A DNA stretch of 64,000 nt from Sporolactobacillus shoreicorticis (GTDB lineage Bacteria; Bacillota; Bacilli; Bacillales; Sporolactobacillaceae). The notes under the pieces are model-generated. The model was not told the origin of the DNA. It did not search any database and worked only from the letters and a program-made list of their open reading frames with translations. The stretch is taken from contig NZ_JAMXWM010000002.1 in the NCBI RefSeq assembly GCF_024125445.1, positions 1 through 64,000 on the forward strand. The letters run 5' to 3'. A program made the position numbers and the translations under genes. Shown here one piece after another: positions 28,337 to 37,989 of the stretch (position 1 is its first letter; the number at the start of each line of letters is the position of its first letter).

Positions 28337-28813
28337 ATGTCTGATTACGAGATTCAAACAAAAGAAGCATTCACGGTGATTGCTTATGGTACAAAGATGC
28401 CCGATGATTACGCGCAAATTCCCGCAGCTAAAGCCGCTTGGTGGCAGAAGGTCATCGAGGACGGCCGATGGGATCAATTAAAGCACTTGGCTGAGAACGA
28501 TTTGGAATTTGCGGTCAATGAAGCCGTTAATGGTGAGATGCACTATTATTCCGGTGTGCAAAGCAGCGCAGAACTGCCCGACGACAAGGATTCTCGCACG
28601 ATTCAATTTCCTTCAGGTGACTATCTCGTCATTGCCGGTTCGGCTGACAATCCGGGACAATTATTTGGCCAATTGGAAGCCGCTGCTTTTAGTGAGGTTC
28701 TGGCCAATGCCACTGATTTTGCTTATGTTGGGGGTCCGAACGCTTCTGTGCAAACGGGCGAAACTGATGGAAAAGTCAATGGCGAGATTTGGATCCCAAT
28801 TGTTCGAAAGTAA
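28337..28813 (+). CDS. GyrI-like effector-binding domain protein
   Basis: This 158-residue protein is a stand-alone GyrI-like/AraC effector-binding (SOUL/BEF) domain. EAFTVIAYGTKMP at the start and the final GEIWIPIVRK strand are typical. Such domains bind small cationic or hydrophobic molecules. An AAAGGAG lies nine bases before the ATG. It is divergent from the WYL regulator and followed by a terminator, so it forms a single-gene unit. Confidence 0.7.
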   Translation: MSDYEIQTKEAFTVIAYGTKMPDDYAQIPAAKAAWWQKVIEDGRWDQLKHLAENDLEFAVNEAVNGEMHYYSGVQSSAELPDDKDSRTIQFPSGDYLVIAGSADNPGQLFGQLEAAAFSEVLANATDFAYVGGPNASVQTGETDGKVNGEIWIPIVRK

Positions 28814-29531
28814 TATGAAGGACTGACAAAGAAGTTTCCGGCCAATCTGTTATGAGGAAGACTGAATCCTAAATCGTGGAACTCAGTCTTTTTTGCTTAA
28901 ATACTGCTCAGCGGTTACCTCTTATAGGCTTGACACACAGCTTCCTTTAGTTGTCAGCCTGACATAACAATTACACCTAATGAGACAGCCAAAATTTTTG
29001 GAGGCCATATACTGTATTTAAAAGGTTATTTCTCTTGCTGAATGCCACTATCAGATAATGATGAATCCTCGGCAGACTATGTTGTTAAATTGTTATTTTT
29101 TATTAAATTTCATTTGGACTCGTATCTTCTTTATTCAATGAATAATAAATAAAATGAGTGCCTGTGTTGGGGAATTGCGAATGGTCCATTAGAATCTGTA
29201 TAAGTCGCAGTTTTGTCACAAACGAATGTTGCCCCATGAATCATTCATTTCAAGTCAAAAGTTGAGAATTAGCTTGTTCAACGTTCTCGTCACGATATAG
29301 ACCATGATTTATATCTGCTTTTCCTCCATCTGTCAACCTTCATAAGTCCTGAGCCTTTTTCAGGTTATCAGTCAACGGCTGTCTTAAGTTATGTAATGGT
29401 TGCGTAAAGTTATTTTAATAGTTTGTAAATAATGTAGACAGCGAAAACATGATCGGTTTATACTTTGAGCGTTCAAGAGAAGATGACTGCGTGGCAAAGT
29501 GAACACTGTCTACTTAACAAGGAGGTAGAAA
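28814..29531. other. Intergenic region before the polyketide operon
   Basis: A terminator (28858-28894) ends the previous gene. The other 630 bases are AT-rich and hold no gene I can support. Near the right end GTAGACAG (29434-29441) and CTGTCTAC (29506-29513) form an inverted repeat 64 bases apart, just ahead of the AAGGAGG of the first synthase gene. I could not assign a confident promoter. Confidence 0.5.
28858..28894 (+). terminator. Rho-independent terminator
   Basis: AAGACTGA pairs with TCAGTCTT followed by TTTT, 45 bases after the GyrI-like gene. Confidence 0.75.
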
Positions 29532-32090
29532 ATGAATAAGGGATTTGAACCAATAGCAATTGTCGGCTATGGACTTCTGTACCCATATGATTCAGTGGAT
29601 AACGAGAGCTTCTGGTCAAACATTATTAAAGGCAGCGAAGGGATTAATCAGGTTCCTGATGAAATTTGGAGCTCGGATAAGTACTATAATCCGGATAAAC
29701 ATGCCGAAGATCAAACATATTGCAAGAAAAGCGGATTTATTAAAGAACAATCGGTTCCTGTGGATTTATTAAAAAAATATGAAATACGTACTGCTGATTA
29801 CCTTAGACTGAATAAGACTCAGAAAATGATGATGTATTCCACACTATCGGCTTTGTCTTCCGGTCATTTCTTAAAGGAGCATTGTTCCTCAATGGGTATG
29901 GTGGTTGGCAACATGCTTGGCGACATTAATTTTTCAAATTACATGCTCTATGAAAAAAGAAATGAATTCTTAGATATGGTAAAAAGCGTTTTAAATGTGG
30001 GCGGTGGCGAATGGCAGACCATAAAGGATGAGTTTGATCGAAAAATAAAATTTGATTTTGATCAAAACTATAAGGATATAAAGACAATTTTTCCATCGAC
30101 ACTTGCTGAAAAAGTCAGAGATCTTCTCAATATCAGCCGCCATGCATTTATTGTGGACGGTGCGTGTTCGAGCAGTGCATTAGCTGTAGACGAAGCCGTT
30201 AAATTAATTCATGATCGTCAGATGGAATGCTGCGTGGTCACCGGTGTGTTGGGAAACATGGGAGTTACCGGAAATGTGGCTTTCTCAAAGATTGGTGCTC
30301 TGTCTGAAACAATGCCTAAGCCGCTCAGCGCAAATGCGAACGGACTGATTCCCGGAGAAGGATCAGGAACAATCCTTATAAAAAGACTCGACGATGCCCT
30401 GAATGATGGGAACATCATTTATGGTGTGATCAGAGGTACGGGTGTATCAAGTGACGGAAAGGGTCAGTCAATTTATGCTCCGAGCAGTGAGGGCCAGTAT
30501 CGGGCAATGAAGAAATCACTGGACAGGGCAGGGGTGGATATATCCACGATTGATTATGTTGAAATGCATGCCACAGGGACCCCGGTCGGCGATAAGGTTG
30601 AAATCAACTCGATTCTTAGGTTATGTGAAGAATCGAAAAAAAAACATTTTGAAATTAAAATCGGTTCAATTAAATCACAAATCGGCCATTCATTTTCGGC
30701 AGCGGGGATGGCTAATCTGTTTAAGATACTGCAAGGCTTCGAGCATCAGACGGTCCCACCGACACATCATGTCGAAGCGGGAACAGCGTATAGCAATGAA
30801 GCCGGAACAGTCACGCTGACGGTCAATGACAAAGCTGTTGCATGGCAAAGCCGCGATGACCGTCCCAAACGAGCTTTTGTGAATGCGTTTGGGTTTGGCG
30901 GAATCAATGCGAATTTGCTTGTTGAGTCATTTCATGAGGAATATCATAGAAATCTTGCTACGGGCGGAGTTGACCAGAGCAGTGAACCATTCGACCAAAA
31001 GTATGCAATTGTGGGCTATGGTGCGATAGATGACCATTTTGAAAATGCTGATGAATGGGATGCTGATCATCAAAATCATCAACGTAATCCGTATGTATTT
31101 CCATTTATAAACTATAAAATTCCACCAAAGGTCGTTCAAAAAATTGACCAAGCACAGCAGTTTGGTTTGATCGCAGCGGACGAAGCTTTACATATGGCTG
31201 ATCTTGAAGGTGTGGATCGTAATAAAATCGGCCTTTATGTGGGAAGTACTCTGAGCCTGAAAAAGGCTTCTGAGTATGACCTGAGAATCCGCAGTGCGGA
31301 ATATCGGCATATTTTGCGTCATCTGAACTCTTTAAGAAACGTATCCACAGAAACCCTGAATGAAATTGAGCAGCATTTCAAGAGCCTATTCGAACCGTTA
31401 AGTGAGGACAGTCTTCCCGGATTTATGGACAATATTGTTGCGGGCAGAATTTCCAACAGCCTAGATATACGAGGGGGCAATGCAGTCTATGATTCCGGTG
31501 AAACTTCATTTCTGACAGCATTGCGACAGGGGCTGATCAGCCTGAAAAATTGTGAAAATGAAATGATTTTAGTCGGCGGTGTCAACTATAACGATTTACC
31601 GGAGTATCAGAAATTATATTGTCAGCTCACTGGCAGGAATAAAGAAACATTAAGAAACGGCGCTTGCTTTTTCGCCATTAAAAGAATGGAAGACGTCACT
31701 CCGAATGATCGGAAGCTTGGTTTTGTCTCCCAGCCCGAACTCTCGCTGGCTCCTTATGCCGATGCAGATGATTTCCCATGCAATTATTTAGGAGCGACCG
31801 AAGCATTTAAACTGCTGCAATGCCTGAAAAAAGAAGGCAGCCACACTCAGATCAGCCAATCAAAAGTCTTTACTGACTTTACAATGAGTATCAATAAACT
31901 GAAAAAGGAAGATTCATTGGATTGCTATTATTTTAAAGCGAGTGATTGGGAAAAATTGATAACCGAGATTCAAGCGAGGCAGTTTTCCACGAAATGGTCG
32001 CATGAAGCCAACTATGCGATCGTTGCCAATGGAGTCGAGGATTTAGACCGGAAGCAAAAAATTATTGCAGATTTGAGGGATCAAGGATGA
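29532..32090 (+). CDS. Polyketide/PUFA-type ketosynthase fused to a degenerate ketosynthase
   Basis: This 852-residue protein starts a modular-like synthase operon. Residues 1-470 form a complete beta-ketoacyl synthase: active cysteine C212 in VDGACSSS, H346 in HATGTPVGD, K381 and H386 in KSQIGHSFSAAG. Residues 490-852 repeat the fold weakly (YAIVGYGAI, FGLIAADEAL, VAGRISNSLDIRG), but where the cysteine belongs the sequence reads VYDSGETS, with Gly656, and the histidine motifs are missing. KS followed by a chain-length-factor-like KS is known in PfaC of PUFA synthases. It should extend the chain with malonyl units. AAGGAGG precedes the ATG. Confidence 0.88.
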   Translation: MNKGFEPIAIVGYGLLYPYDSVDNESFWSNIIKGSEGINQVPDEIWSSDKYYNPDKHAEDQTYCKKSGFIKEQSVPVDLLKKYEIRTADYLRLNKTQKMMMYSTLSALSSGHFLKEHCSSMGMVVGNMLGDINFSNYMLYEKRNEFLDMVKSVLNVGGGEWQTIKDEFDRKIKFDFDQNYKDIKTIFPSTLAEKVRDLLNISRHAFIVDGACSSSALAVDEAVKLIHDRQMECCVVTGVLGNMGVTGNVAFSKIGALSETMPKPLSANANGLIPGEGSGTILIKRLDDALNDGNIIYGVIRGTGVSSDGKGQSIYAPSSEGQYRAMKKSLDRAGVDISTIDYVEMHATGTPVGDKVEINSILRLCEESKKKHFEIKIGSIKSQIGHSFSAAGMANLFKILQGFEHQTVPPTHHVEAGTAYSNEAGTVTLTVNDKAVAWQSRDDRPKRAFVNAFGFGGINANLLVESFHEEYHRNLATGGVDQSSEPFDQKYAIVGYGAIDDHFENADEWDADHQNHQRNPYVFPFINYKIPPKVVQKIDQAQQFGLIAADEALHMADLEGVDRNKIGLYVGSTLSLKKASEYDLRIRSAEYRHILRHLNSLRNVSTETLNEIEQHFKSLFEPLSEDSLPGFMDNIVAGRISNSLDIRGGNAVYDSGETSFLTALRQGLISLKNCENEMILVGGVNYNDLPEYQKLYCQLTGRNKETLRNGACFFAIKRMEDVTPNDRKLGFVSQPELSLAPYADADDFPCNYLGATEAFKLLQCLKKEGSHTQISQSKVFTDFTMSINKLKKEDSLDCYYFKASDWEKLITEIQARQFSTKWSHEANYAIVANGVEDLDRKQKIIADLRDQG

Positions 32091-33286
32091 TGATTTCAGC
32101 TGGTCTGAAAGAGAAGATTGATAACGAAACTTTTCCGATTATGGAAGGGAAAAGAACGGGAAACTATGTCTTTGAACCGAGCTTTGCGTCGGCACAGAGC
32201 GGTAGCGCGAAATTGGGCGATCATCAAGTGGTGATGCTGACCTCGAATAATTACCTTGGCTTAGCGACGAATGAGGAAATCAAGCAAGCACTGAAGCAAG
32301 CGACCGATCTGTACGGAAGCGGAACCTGCGGAGCTCGGCTGCACAATGGAACGACCATCCTCCACAGGCAGCTGGAACAACGATGCGCCGATTATTTTGG
32401 CACGGAAGATGCCGTTATCTTAAGCGCCGGCTATTTGACTAATGTGGCTGCCATATCGGCGGTGGCCGACAGAGATACCTTGGTCGTGACCGATCAGTTA
32501 AATCATATGAGCATTGTGGACGGCATCAAGCTGTCGGGGGCGCAAGTTCGTATTTTCAGACATAACGATATGCAAAAGCTTGAATATATTCTTGAGAAAA
32601 ATGCGAGTTTTAATAAAAAAATAATCATTGTTGAAGGCGTTTATTCAATGGATGGCGATTTAGCACCGCTTCGAACGATTAATGAGTTATCCAAGAAGTA
32701 CGGTGCAAGCATTCTTGTCGACGAGGCCCATTCATTCGGTTTTATCGGAAAGAAGGGACGCGGTGTAAGTGAATTGCTTGGCGTGGAACAGGATGTCCAT
32801 ATGCGCATGATTACATTCAGCAAATCACTGGCGAATGTCGGCGGATGTATTGCGACGGATCGAAAAACGGCGACATACATCAAGCATTATGCGAACCAGT
32901 ACATTTTCAATGCCAGCCTTCCACCTGCGATTGTTGCGGGAACCCTGAAGGCTTTCGATCTTCTAGAAACCGAACAGTGGCGTGTTGAGAAGCTCTGGAG
33001 AAATACCATTCGTTTTCGAAAAGGAATGATTCATCTAGGCTTTGACACAATGAACAGCTCTTCGCCTGTGGTTCCGATCTATGTGGGTAGCGATGAGATC
33101 AATATGAAAATGACCAAAGAGCTGTTGGCTGAGGGCGTTTATATCGCCACGGCAATGTACCCTGCCGTCCCGATGAATGAGAGCAGACTGAGAGCTACCA
33201 TAACGGCGGCGTTAACGGATGACGAAATTGATTTTGCGTTGAAAAAGTTTGAAAAAGTGGGTAAAAAATATGAACTCATTCATTAA
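32087..33286 (+). CDS. PLP-dependent alpha-oxoamine synthase
   Basis: This 399-residue fold-type I PLP enzyme belongs to the alpha-oxoamine synthase family (with KBL, BioF, serine palmitoyltransferase). Key parts are SNNYLGL (53-59), H140 stacking on PLP, VDEAHSFG (211-218) and the Schiff-base lysine K246 in TFSKSLANVGG. Such enzymes condense an acyl thioester with a small amino acid, losing CO2, to give an alpha-amino ketone. The start overlaps the KS stop (ATGA) and the gene lies between KS and AT genes. I infer that it releases the polyketide chain from the ACP. A biotin or threonine role is unlikely, as no such genes are near. Confidence 0.85.
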   Translation: MMISAGLKEKIDNETFPIMEGKRTGNYVFEPSFASAQSGSAKLGDHQVVMLTSNNYLGLATNEEIKQALKQATDLYGSGTCGARLHNGTTILHRQLEQRCADYFGTEDAVILSAGYLTNVAAISAVADRDTLVVTDQLNHMSIVDGIKLSGAQVRIFRHNDMQKLEYILEKNASFNKKIIIVEGVYSMDGDLAPLRTINELSKKYGASILVDEAHSFGFIGKKGRGVSELLGVEQDVHMRMITFSKSLANVGGCIATDRKTATYIKHYANQYIFNASLPPAIVAGTLKAFDLLETEQWRVEKLWRNTIRFRKGMIHLGFDTMNSSSPVVPIYVGSDEINMKMTKELLAEGVYIATAMYPAVPMNESRLRATITAALTDDEIDFALKKFEKVGKKYELIH

Positions 33287-34334
33287 AAACAAACAGATAA
33301 GCAGTGATCAATGGCTGGCAAGCAACGGGATTTATAAACGTACGCCTCATTTCATTGCCAAGAAGCTTGTCGTTATGTTTCCGGGTCACGGCTCCCAATA
33401 CCATGGTATGTTCAAAGGCTTCCAAAATGAAGCGTTCCAATCCGTTGTTCGGCGTGCAGATGTATTATATAAGGAAAAGTTTGGTGAGAAATTAAGCGAT
33501 TATTGGGAATCAGGCGAGTTGGATGATCCGCTCGTGATGCAAACGTCAATTTATACAGTCAATGTAGCCATGTATGAAGCATATAAAGAGTCGGGCCACA
33601 AGCCCAATTACCTAATTGGGCACAGCCTGGGAGAGATTTCGGCACTCGCGGCCGGTAGCTCCATCACCTTTGACACCGGCTTTGAGATCTGCTGTATTCG
33701 CGCTTCCTTATTAAAGAAAATGGACAAACGTGCTCGGGGAAATATGATTTCGATAAAAACAAGCCCGGACGACGAGAGGATTCTTGACTTTGTATGGGCA
33801 AATGAAGGAAGCTGCTCCTTGAGTATTATTAATAACAGCAGCCAGATTGTTGTTTCAGGAAGAAGCGAATGTATTGGCTTGTTAAACCAATATTGTATGG
33901 AAAATGACTTGAAATGCTTTATACTGCCGATACCGTTTGCGTTTCATTCTGAGCTTCTTAAAGAAATATACGATCCGTTTAAAGCACAGCTGGATCACTT
34001 GTCCTTCGGCAAGAGTGTCATTCCCGTCTATTCAACCATATTAAATCGATTCTATCGTGCGGAAGACTATCAACAACTGCCGCAGCTGCTGGCGATGCAG
34101 TTGCTCCAGCCCTTCAGCTTTTACAGCTGTATTGAGCAATTAATCCATTTATATGACGCCAATATCTTTATTGAACTTGGCGCGGGAACGATCCTTACTA
34201 AGTTAATAAAAAATGACACGAAGCTGAATAAAGATATCATTGTCTTGGCATCGAATGCCAAAAAAGCGGATCCAAATCTTACCTTTAAAGGTTGTTTAGC
34301 AGCTCTGAATCTTAATACAAGTGAGGGAATTTAA
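33270..34334 (+). CDS. Discrete malonyl-type acyltransferase of the polyketide synthase
   Basis: This 354-residue acyltransferase loads extender units onto the ACP domains. VVMFPGHGSQYHGM opens the fold (about 34-47); the nucleophile is S119 in GHSLGE, the conserved arginine R144 sits in CCIRASL, and the catalytic histidine H226 in IPFAFHSELL. The FAFH-type motif resembles the malonyl-specific HAFH form. I choose the ATG at 33270, which overlaps the oxoamine synthase end by 17 bases; a TTG at 33249 is also in frame. The next gene starts two bases after its stop. Confidence 0.85.
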   Translation: MNSFIKNKQISSDQWLASNGIYKRTPHFIAKKLVVMFPGHGSQYHGMFKGFQNEAFQSVVRRADVLYKEKFGEKLSDYWESGELDDPLVMQTSIYTVNVAMYEAYKESGHKPNYLIGHSLGEISALAAGSSITFDTGFEICCIRASLLKKMDKRARGNMISIKTSPDDERILDFVWANEGSCSLSIINNSSQIVVSGRSECIGLLNQYCMENDLKCFILPIPFAFHSELLKEIYDPFKAQLDHLSFGKSVIPVYSTILNRFYRAEDYQQLPQLLAMQLLQPFSFYSCIEQLIHLYDANIFIELGAGTILTKLIKNDTKLNKDIIVLASNAKKADPNLTFKGCLAALNLNTSEGI

Positions 34335-34335
34335 T

Positions 34336-37300
34336 ATGGAAAAACAAGCAGTCATTCATTTTATTAGTGATCGCACTGGCTATCCTCCTGAAATTGTTGC
34401 CGAATGCAAGGGTCAAGTGAGTGCGCTTGGCTTATCAACGAATGTTGTAAAAGCGCTGGAAGCTGAATATTTTGAGCGATTCAATACAACACTTAACGAT
34501 GCGTTCAATGAAAAATCTCCGGCAGCCATCATTGATCAGAGTGTGCACGCAGGCCTGATTGAGATTGTTCGTGAGACAACCGGTTATCCTCAGGAAGTTC
34601 TGGCCCCGGGTCAAAGTTTTACAAATGATCTGGATATGGATGATCAGGATATTGAAAAAATCAGGAATCGAGCGGTGAATTTGTTTCATCATTCGTTACC
34701 GGATTCCGTGAAAATCGACAGTATAAATGATCTCATAGACTGGTTTGAACAGGCATTAAGCACGCCAACACAGGGTGTAAGCGAACATGAAACAACTGTA
34801 TCAACTGCTCAGAGCGGGCAGCTTGGAACGGAGCAGGAGCTTAAATTGCTGGTGAAACATGTTATCGAGGAACAGACCGGCTATCCTGCGGAAATTTTGG
34901 ATGAAGAAGCAGATTTAGAAGCGGATCTTGGCATTGATTCGGTTAAACAGGCGGAAATTATGAGTTCACTTAGCAGCAAACTGGGAATTGATCGAACAGA
35001 ACTGCAAGGAACGGAATTGAACTCAATAGCGATGATCGTTCATGCTTTTTATACAACAAAAGAGGAGCCGATGGTTGACGAACCGGCTGAGCAGCAATTG
35101 ACGGATGCGCCCGCACCGGAATTGAACATTTCACCGAATGATGCGGAGCAAAGAGTCAAAGCAATCATCAGTGAGCAAACAGGGTATCCGGCAGAAATAT
35201 TGGATTTGGATGCGGATCTGGAGGCTGATTTAGGAATTGACTCAGTCAAACAGGCGGAAATTTTTGCGAAGGTTCAGAACGAATTCGAGGGTCAGCCAAG
35301 CTCAAGCAGCGTTCAGGGATCTTTTCACACAATAAAAGACATTCTTGAACAAGTAAAAAAAAAAGCATCGACAGCCGGTTTGAAGCAATCGGTTAATACA
35401 ATGAAACGTTTTATGGCGGCAACACTTGCGCAGTCGATGGATTCTGAGAATGAAACGATTGACTTAGAGAGACAAAAGATACTTTTAATAACAAACAAAG
35501 ATTCTCGTCTGTTTTTTGGTGACTTAGTTAACCAATTGCTGAGTTTACAAACGGCAAAAGAATTAAATGAGTCTAACGTTGCTTTTAGTAATTCCGATCA
35601 ATTGAAAAAGAAAATTGAGGAAATGAATCAGGAGACAGGACCTTTTAACTGTATCATTAATCTGCAGGCGGTACGCAGCCAAAACGAATCATTTGACTTC
35701 TCAGAATGGCAGGAGGCTGTCGACCGAATTTATAACGGACTGTTCTACTCGGCAAAAGTTTGCTACGAGGCACTTGAAGCAGGTGGCGCATATTACGCGG
35801 TAACAAATATTGGTGGTTATTTTGGTGTCGAGAGGCAAGAATCCATCGATCCTTTGGGGGCGGTCACAAGCGGATTTCTAAAAGGACTGGAAAAAGAGCT
35901 GAGAAATAAAATAAAGGCATGCAAGGTGATTGATGTCGAACATCCTGAAGATTTCGGTTATGATCCCTACCTTCTCGCTGAATTTCATTCCTTTGGGACA
36001 TTTGTTGAAATCGGATATAAGCGAACGAAACGAAAAGCTATATTCAGTATTCGGAATGAACTCTCAAATATCCGTCCACGGTTCACATTGGGTCCCGATG
36101 ACTATGTTCTGGTCACCGGCGGCGGAAGAGGAATCACACGCGTCTGCGCTCTTGCGTTGCAAGAAAAAACAAATTGCGGTCTAGTTATTGTCGGCAGAAC
36201 ACATCTGCCATCCGGGGATGAAGAGTGGATGACGATGACCGACGAGGCGTTTGCCGATTATAAAAATACCTATTTAGTCAATGAGAAACAGAAGCATCAT
36301 GACAAAACGCTGCTTGAGCTGACGGACGCCTATCATCAAATGGCCAACGCGCGCATGCTGTTTCGCAATATCGAACAATTGAACAAGAAGGGTAAAAAAG
36401 TTATCTATAGACATTGTGACGTAACCAGCCAGCAGGACTGCGTTCATTTGAAAGCAGTCTTGCAGCAGAAAAATATCCATATTAAAGGAATTATTAATGG
36501 AGCGGGGCTGCCGTCCTTCGGAAAAGTACCGCACAAAAATGAAGAACTGGCGAGAAAGGTGGTTGAGGTTAAGGCGGATTCGCTGTTTTTACTGGAACGT
36601 TATTTTATCAATGACCAGACAGAATTCGTTATCAGTATGGGATCAATCAGCGGCCGGTTTGGTATGGATGGACAAGTCGACTATTCGGCCGGTGCTGACT
36701 TGATTGTGAAGTACTCAAAGAAGCTGTCCCTTGAGAAGGGCGTTTACGCAAAAGTGATCGGATGGCCGGCATGGGATAAAGTAGGTATGGCGGCGACAGA
36801 GGATGTTAAACGTGTACAACAGGAAGATCGTGGCCTCAGCTATCTTTCTCCGGAAGAAGGGGCGAGCATCTTCGTACAGGAATTATTTTATGGCTCAGAT
36901 TGTTCGGAGCTGCTGTATTTCGATCAGTTGGGGGCTAAGAATATGCCGCTCGGACAGTTAGACTTTTATAATGAGCAATTGTCGCAGTTAGCGCAAACCG
37001 TGACCGATTCAGGAGTCGTTATCGATCAGGTCCGTCATCCGCTCATTGATCGCTTTACTGAAATCAGTAAAACGGAATACGATGCGGAAAAAGAGGTGGC
37101 AAGCAAGAGTGACCGATTTCTAAAAGAACATGTGGTCAGGCACGTTCCGGTCCTTGCAGGTGTGCTGCATTTAGAAAGTGCCGCAGAACTGACGGATCTT
37201 GTTTTAGCCTTTCAGGAATGCAGACAGTTCTCTTTATGGAAAATTTCCAATTTTGATTTCAGACAATTCGTCAAATGTTTTGAAGATCGGCCATTAGTGC

Positions 37301-37989
37301 TGAAATTAAAGGCAATGATCAAATCAAAGAGCCCTCGGCAAATGATTATGAACGTCTCGGTTTCTTCGGATTTCGTTAATAAAGACGGTATTGTCCTACA
37401 GAAGAACAGGGTGCATTCGTCTGGTGAGTTTCTCTTTATTGAAAAAGCGCTAATTCGACGTGAGATGAGTGCCGATGCTCTGACTGAGCGATCTGAAGGC
37501 GTGACGGTTGATTTAAACACTTATTATCAACAAACCGATGACACAATTCGGTTCGGCGAACACTTCAGGACAATACGTAAAGCACAATTACTTGGCAATG
37601 ACCGCGTGTACGGTGAGATTGAGATCATGGACGAGGGTGCTCTATTTAAAAATGCAACCGATACCTTTATTTCGCCGGTAACGATTGATAATATTGGTCG
37701 ATTAATGCTGATGAATGAATATCACAATAACGGATGCACCATCGTGCCTACATGTATTAATGCAGCGACTTTTTATCGAAAGCTGCTTGTTGGCGAACGT
37801 GTCCGTGCGATCGTGAATAAGTTGGATCAGGTGGATCGGCACGTCATGTATGCTGCGAAAGTGTATGATCAAGAAGGTATGATTGTGATGGATGTACCGA
37901 AAATGACACTTGCCATCATTAATAGGAGCGACTCTGACCATGATCTTACAAGGACGAATCGTCAAGAGAGCTACGCTGTTGAGCGATAA
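34336..37989 (+). CDS. ACP-repeat, ketoreductase, dehydratase protein of the polyketide synthase
   Basis: This 1217-residue protein has four ACP-like repeats marked by TGYP at about 14, 82, 181 and 282. Repeats three and four have the carrier serine in DLGIDSVKQAE (S202, S303); repeat two has DMDDQD and repeat one no such motif, so both lack it. A ketoreductase spans about 380-860: NADPH motif TGGGRGI (594), S770 in SMGSISGRFG, Y783. A PKS dehydratase follows (about 900-1200): H932 in FLKEHVVRHVPVLAG and D1118 in SPVTIDNIGR, though the usual glycine and proline after the histidine are changed. No enoyl reductase or thioesterase is present. GAGGGA precedes the ATG. Confidence 0.88.
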   Translation: MEKQAVIHFISDRTGYPPEIVAECKGQVSALGLSTNVVKALEAEYFERFNTTLNDAFNEKSPAAIIDQSVHAGLIEIVRETTGYPQEVLAPGQSFTNDLDMDDQDIEKIRNRAVNLFHHSLPDSVKIDSINDLIDWFEQALSTPTQGVSEHETTVSTAQSGQLGTEQELKLLVKHVIEEQTGYPAEILDEEADLEADLGIDSVKQAEIMSSLSSKLGIDRTELQGTELNSIAMIVHAFYTTKEEPMVDEPAEQQLTDAPAPELNISPNDAEQRVKAIISEQTGYPAEILDLDADLEADLGIDSVKQAEIFAKVQNEFEGQPSSSSVQGSFHTIKDILEQVKKKASTAGLKQSVNTMKRFMAATLAQSMDSENETIDLERQKILLITNKDSRLFFGDLVNQLLSLQTAKELNESNVAFSNSDQLKKKIEEMNQETGPFNCIINLQAVRSQNESFDFSEWQEAVDRIYNGLFYSAKVCYEALEAGGAYYAVTNIGGYFGVERQESIDPLGAVTSGFLKGLEKELRNKIKACKVIDVEHPEDFGYDPYLLAEFHSFGTFVEIGYKRTKRKAIFSIRNELSNIRPRFTLGPDDYVLVTGGGRGITRVCALALQEKTNCGLVIVGRTHLPSGDEEWMTMTDEAFADYKNTYLVNEKQKHHDKTLLELTDAYHQMANARMLFRNIEQLNKKGKKVIYRHCDVTSQQDCVHLKAVLQQKNIHIKGIINGAGLPSFGKVPHKNEELARKVVEVKADSLFLLERYFINDQTEFVISMGSISGRFGMDGQVDYSAGADLIVKYSKKLSLEKGVYAKVIGWPAWDKVGMAATEDVKRVQQEDRGLSYLSPEEGASIFVQELFYGSDCSELLYFDQLGAKNMPLGQLDFYNEQLSQLAQTVTDSGVVIDQVRHPLIDRFTEISKTEYDAEKEVASKSDRFLKEHVVRHVPVLAGVLHLESAAELTDLVLAFQECRQFSLWKISNFDFRQFVKCFEDRPLVLKLKAMIKSKSPRQMIMNVSVSSDFVNKDGIVLQKNRVHSSGEFLFIEKALIRREMSADALTERSEGVTVDLNTYYQQTDDTIRFGEHFRTIRKAQLLGNDRVYGEIEIMDEGALFKNATDTFISPVTIDNIGRLMLMNEYHNNGCTIVPTCINAATFYRKLLVGERVRAIVNKLDQVDRHVMYAAKVYDQEGMIVMDVPKMTLAIINRSDSDHDLTRTNRQESYAVER

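Noticed and set aside
32087-33286. 8-amino-7-oxononanoate synthase (BioF) or glycine C-acetyltransferase (KBL)
   Set aside because: The fold and motifs fit, but there are no biotin or threonine genes nearby, and the gene overlaps PKS genes on both sides.
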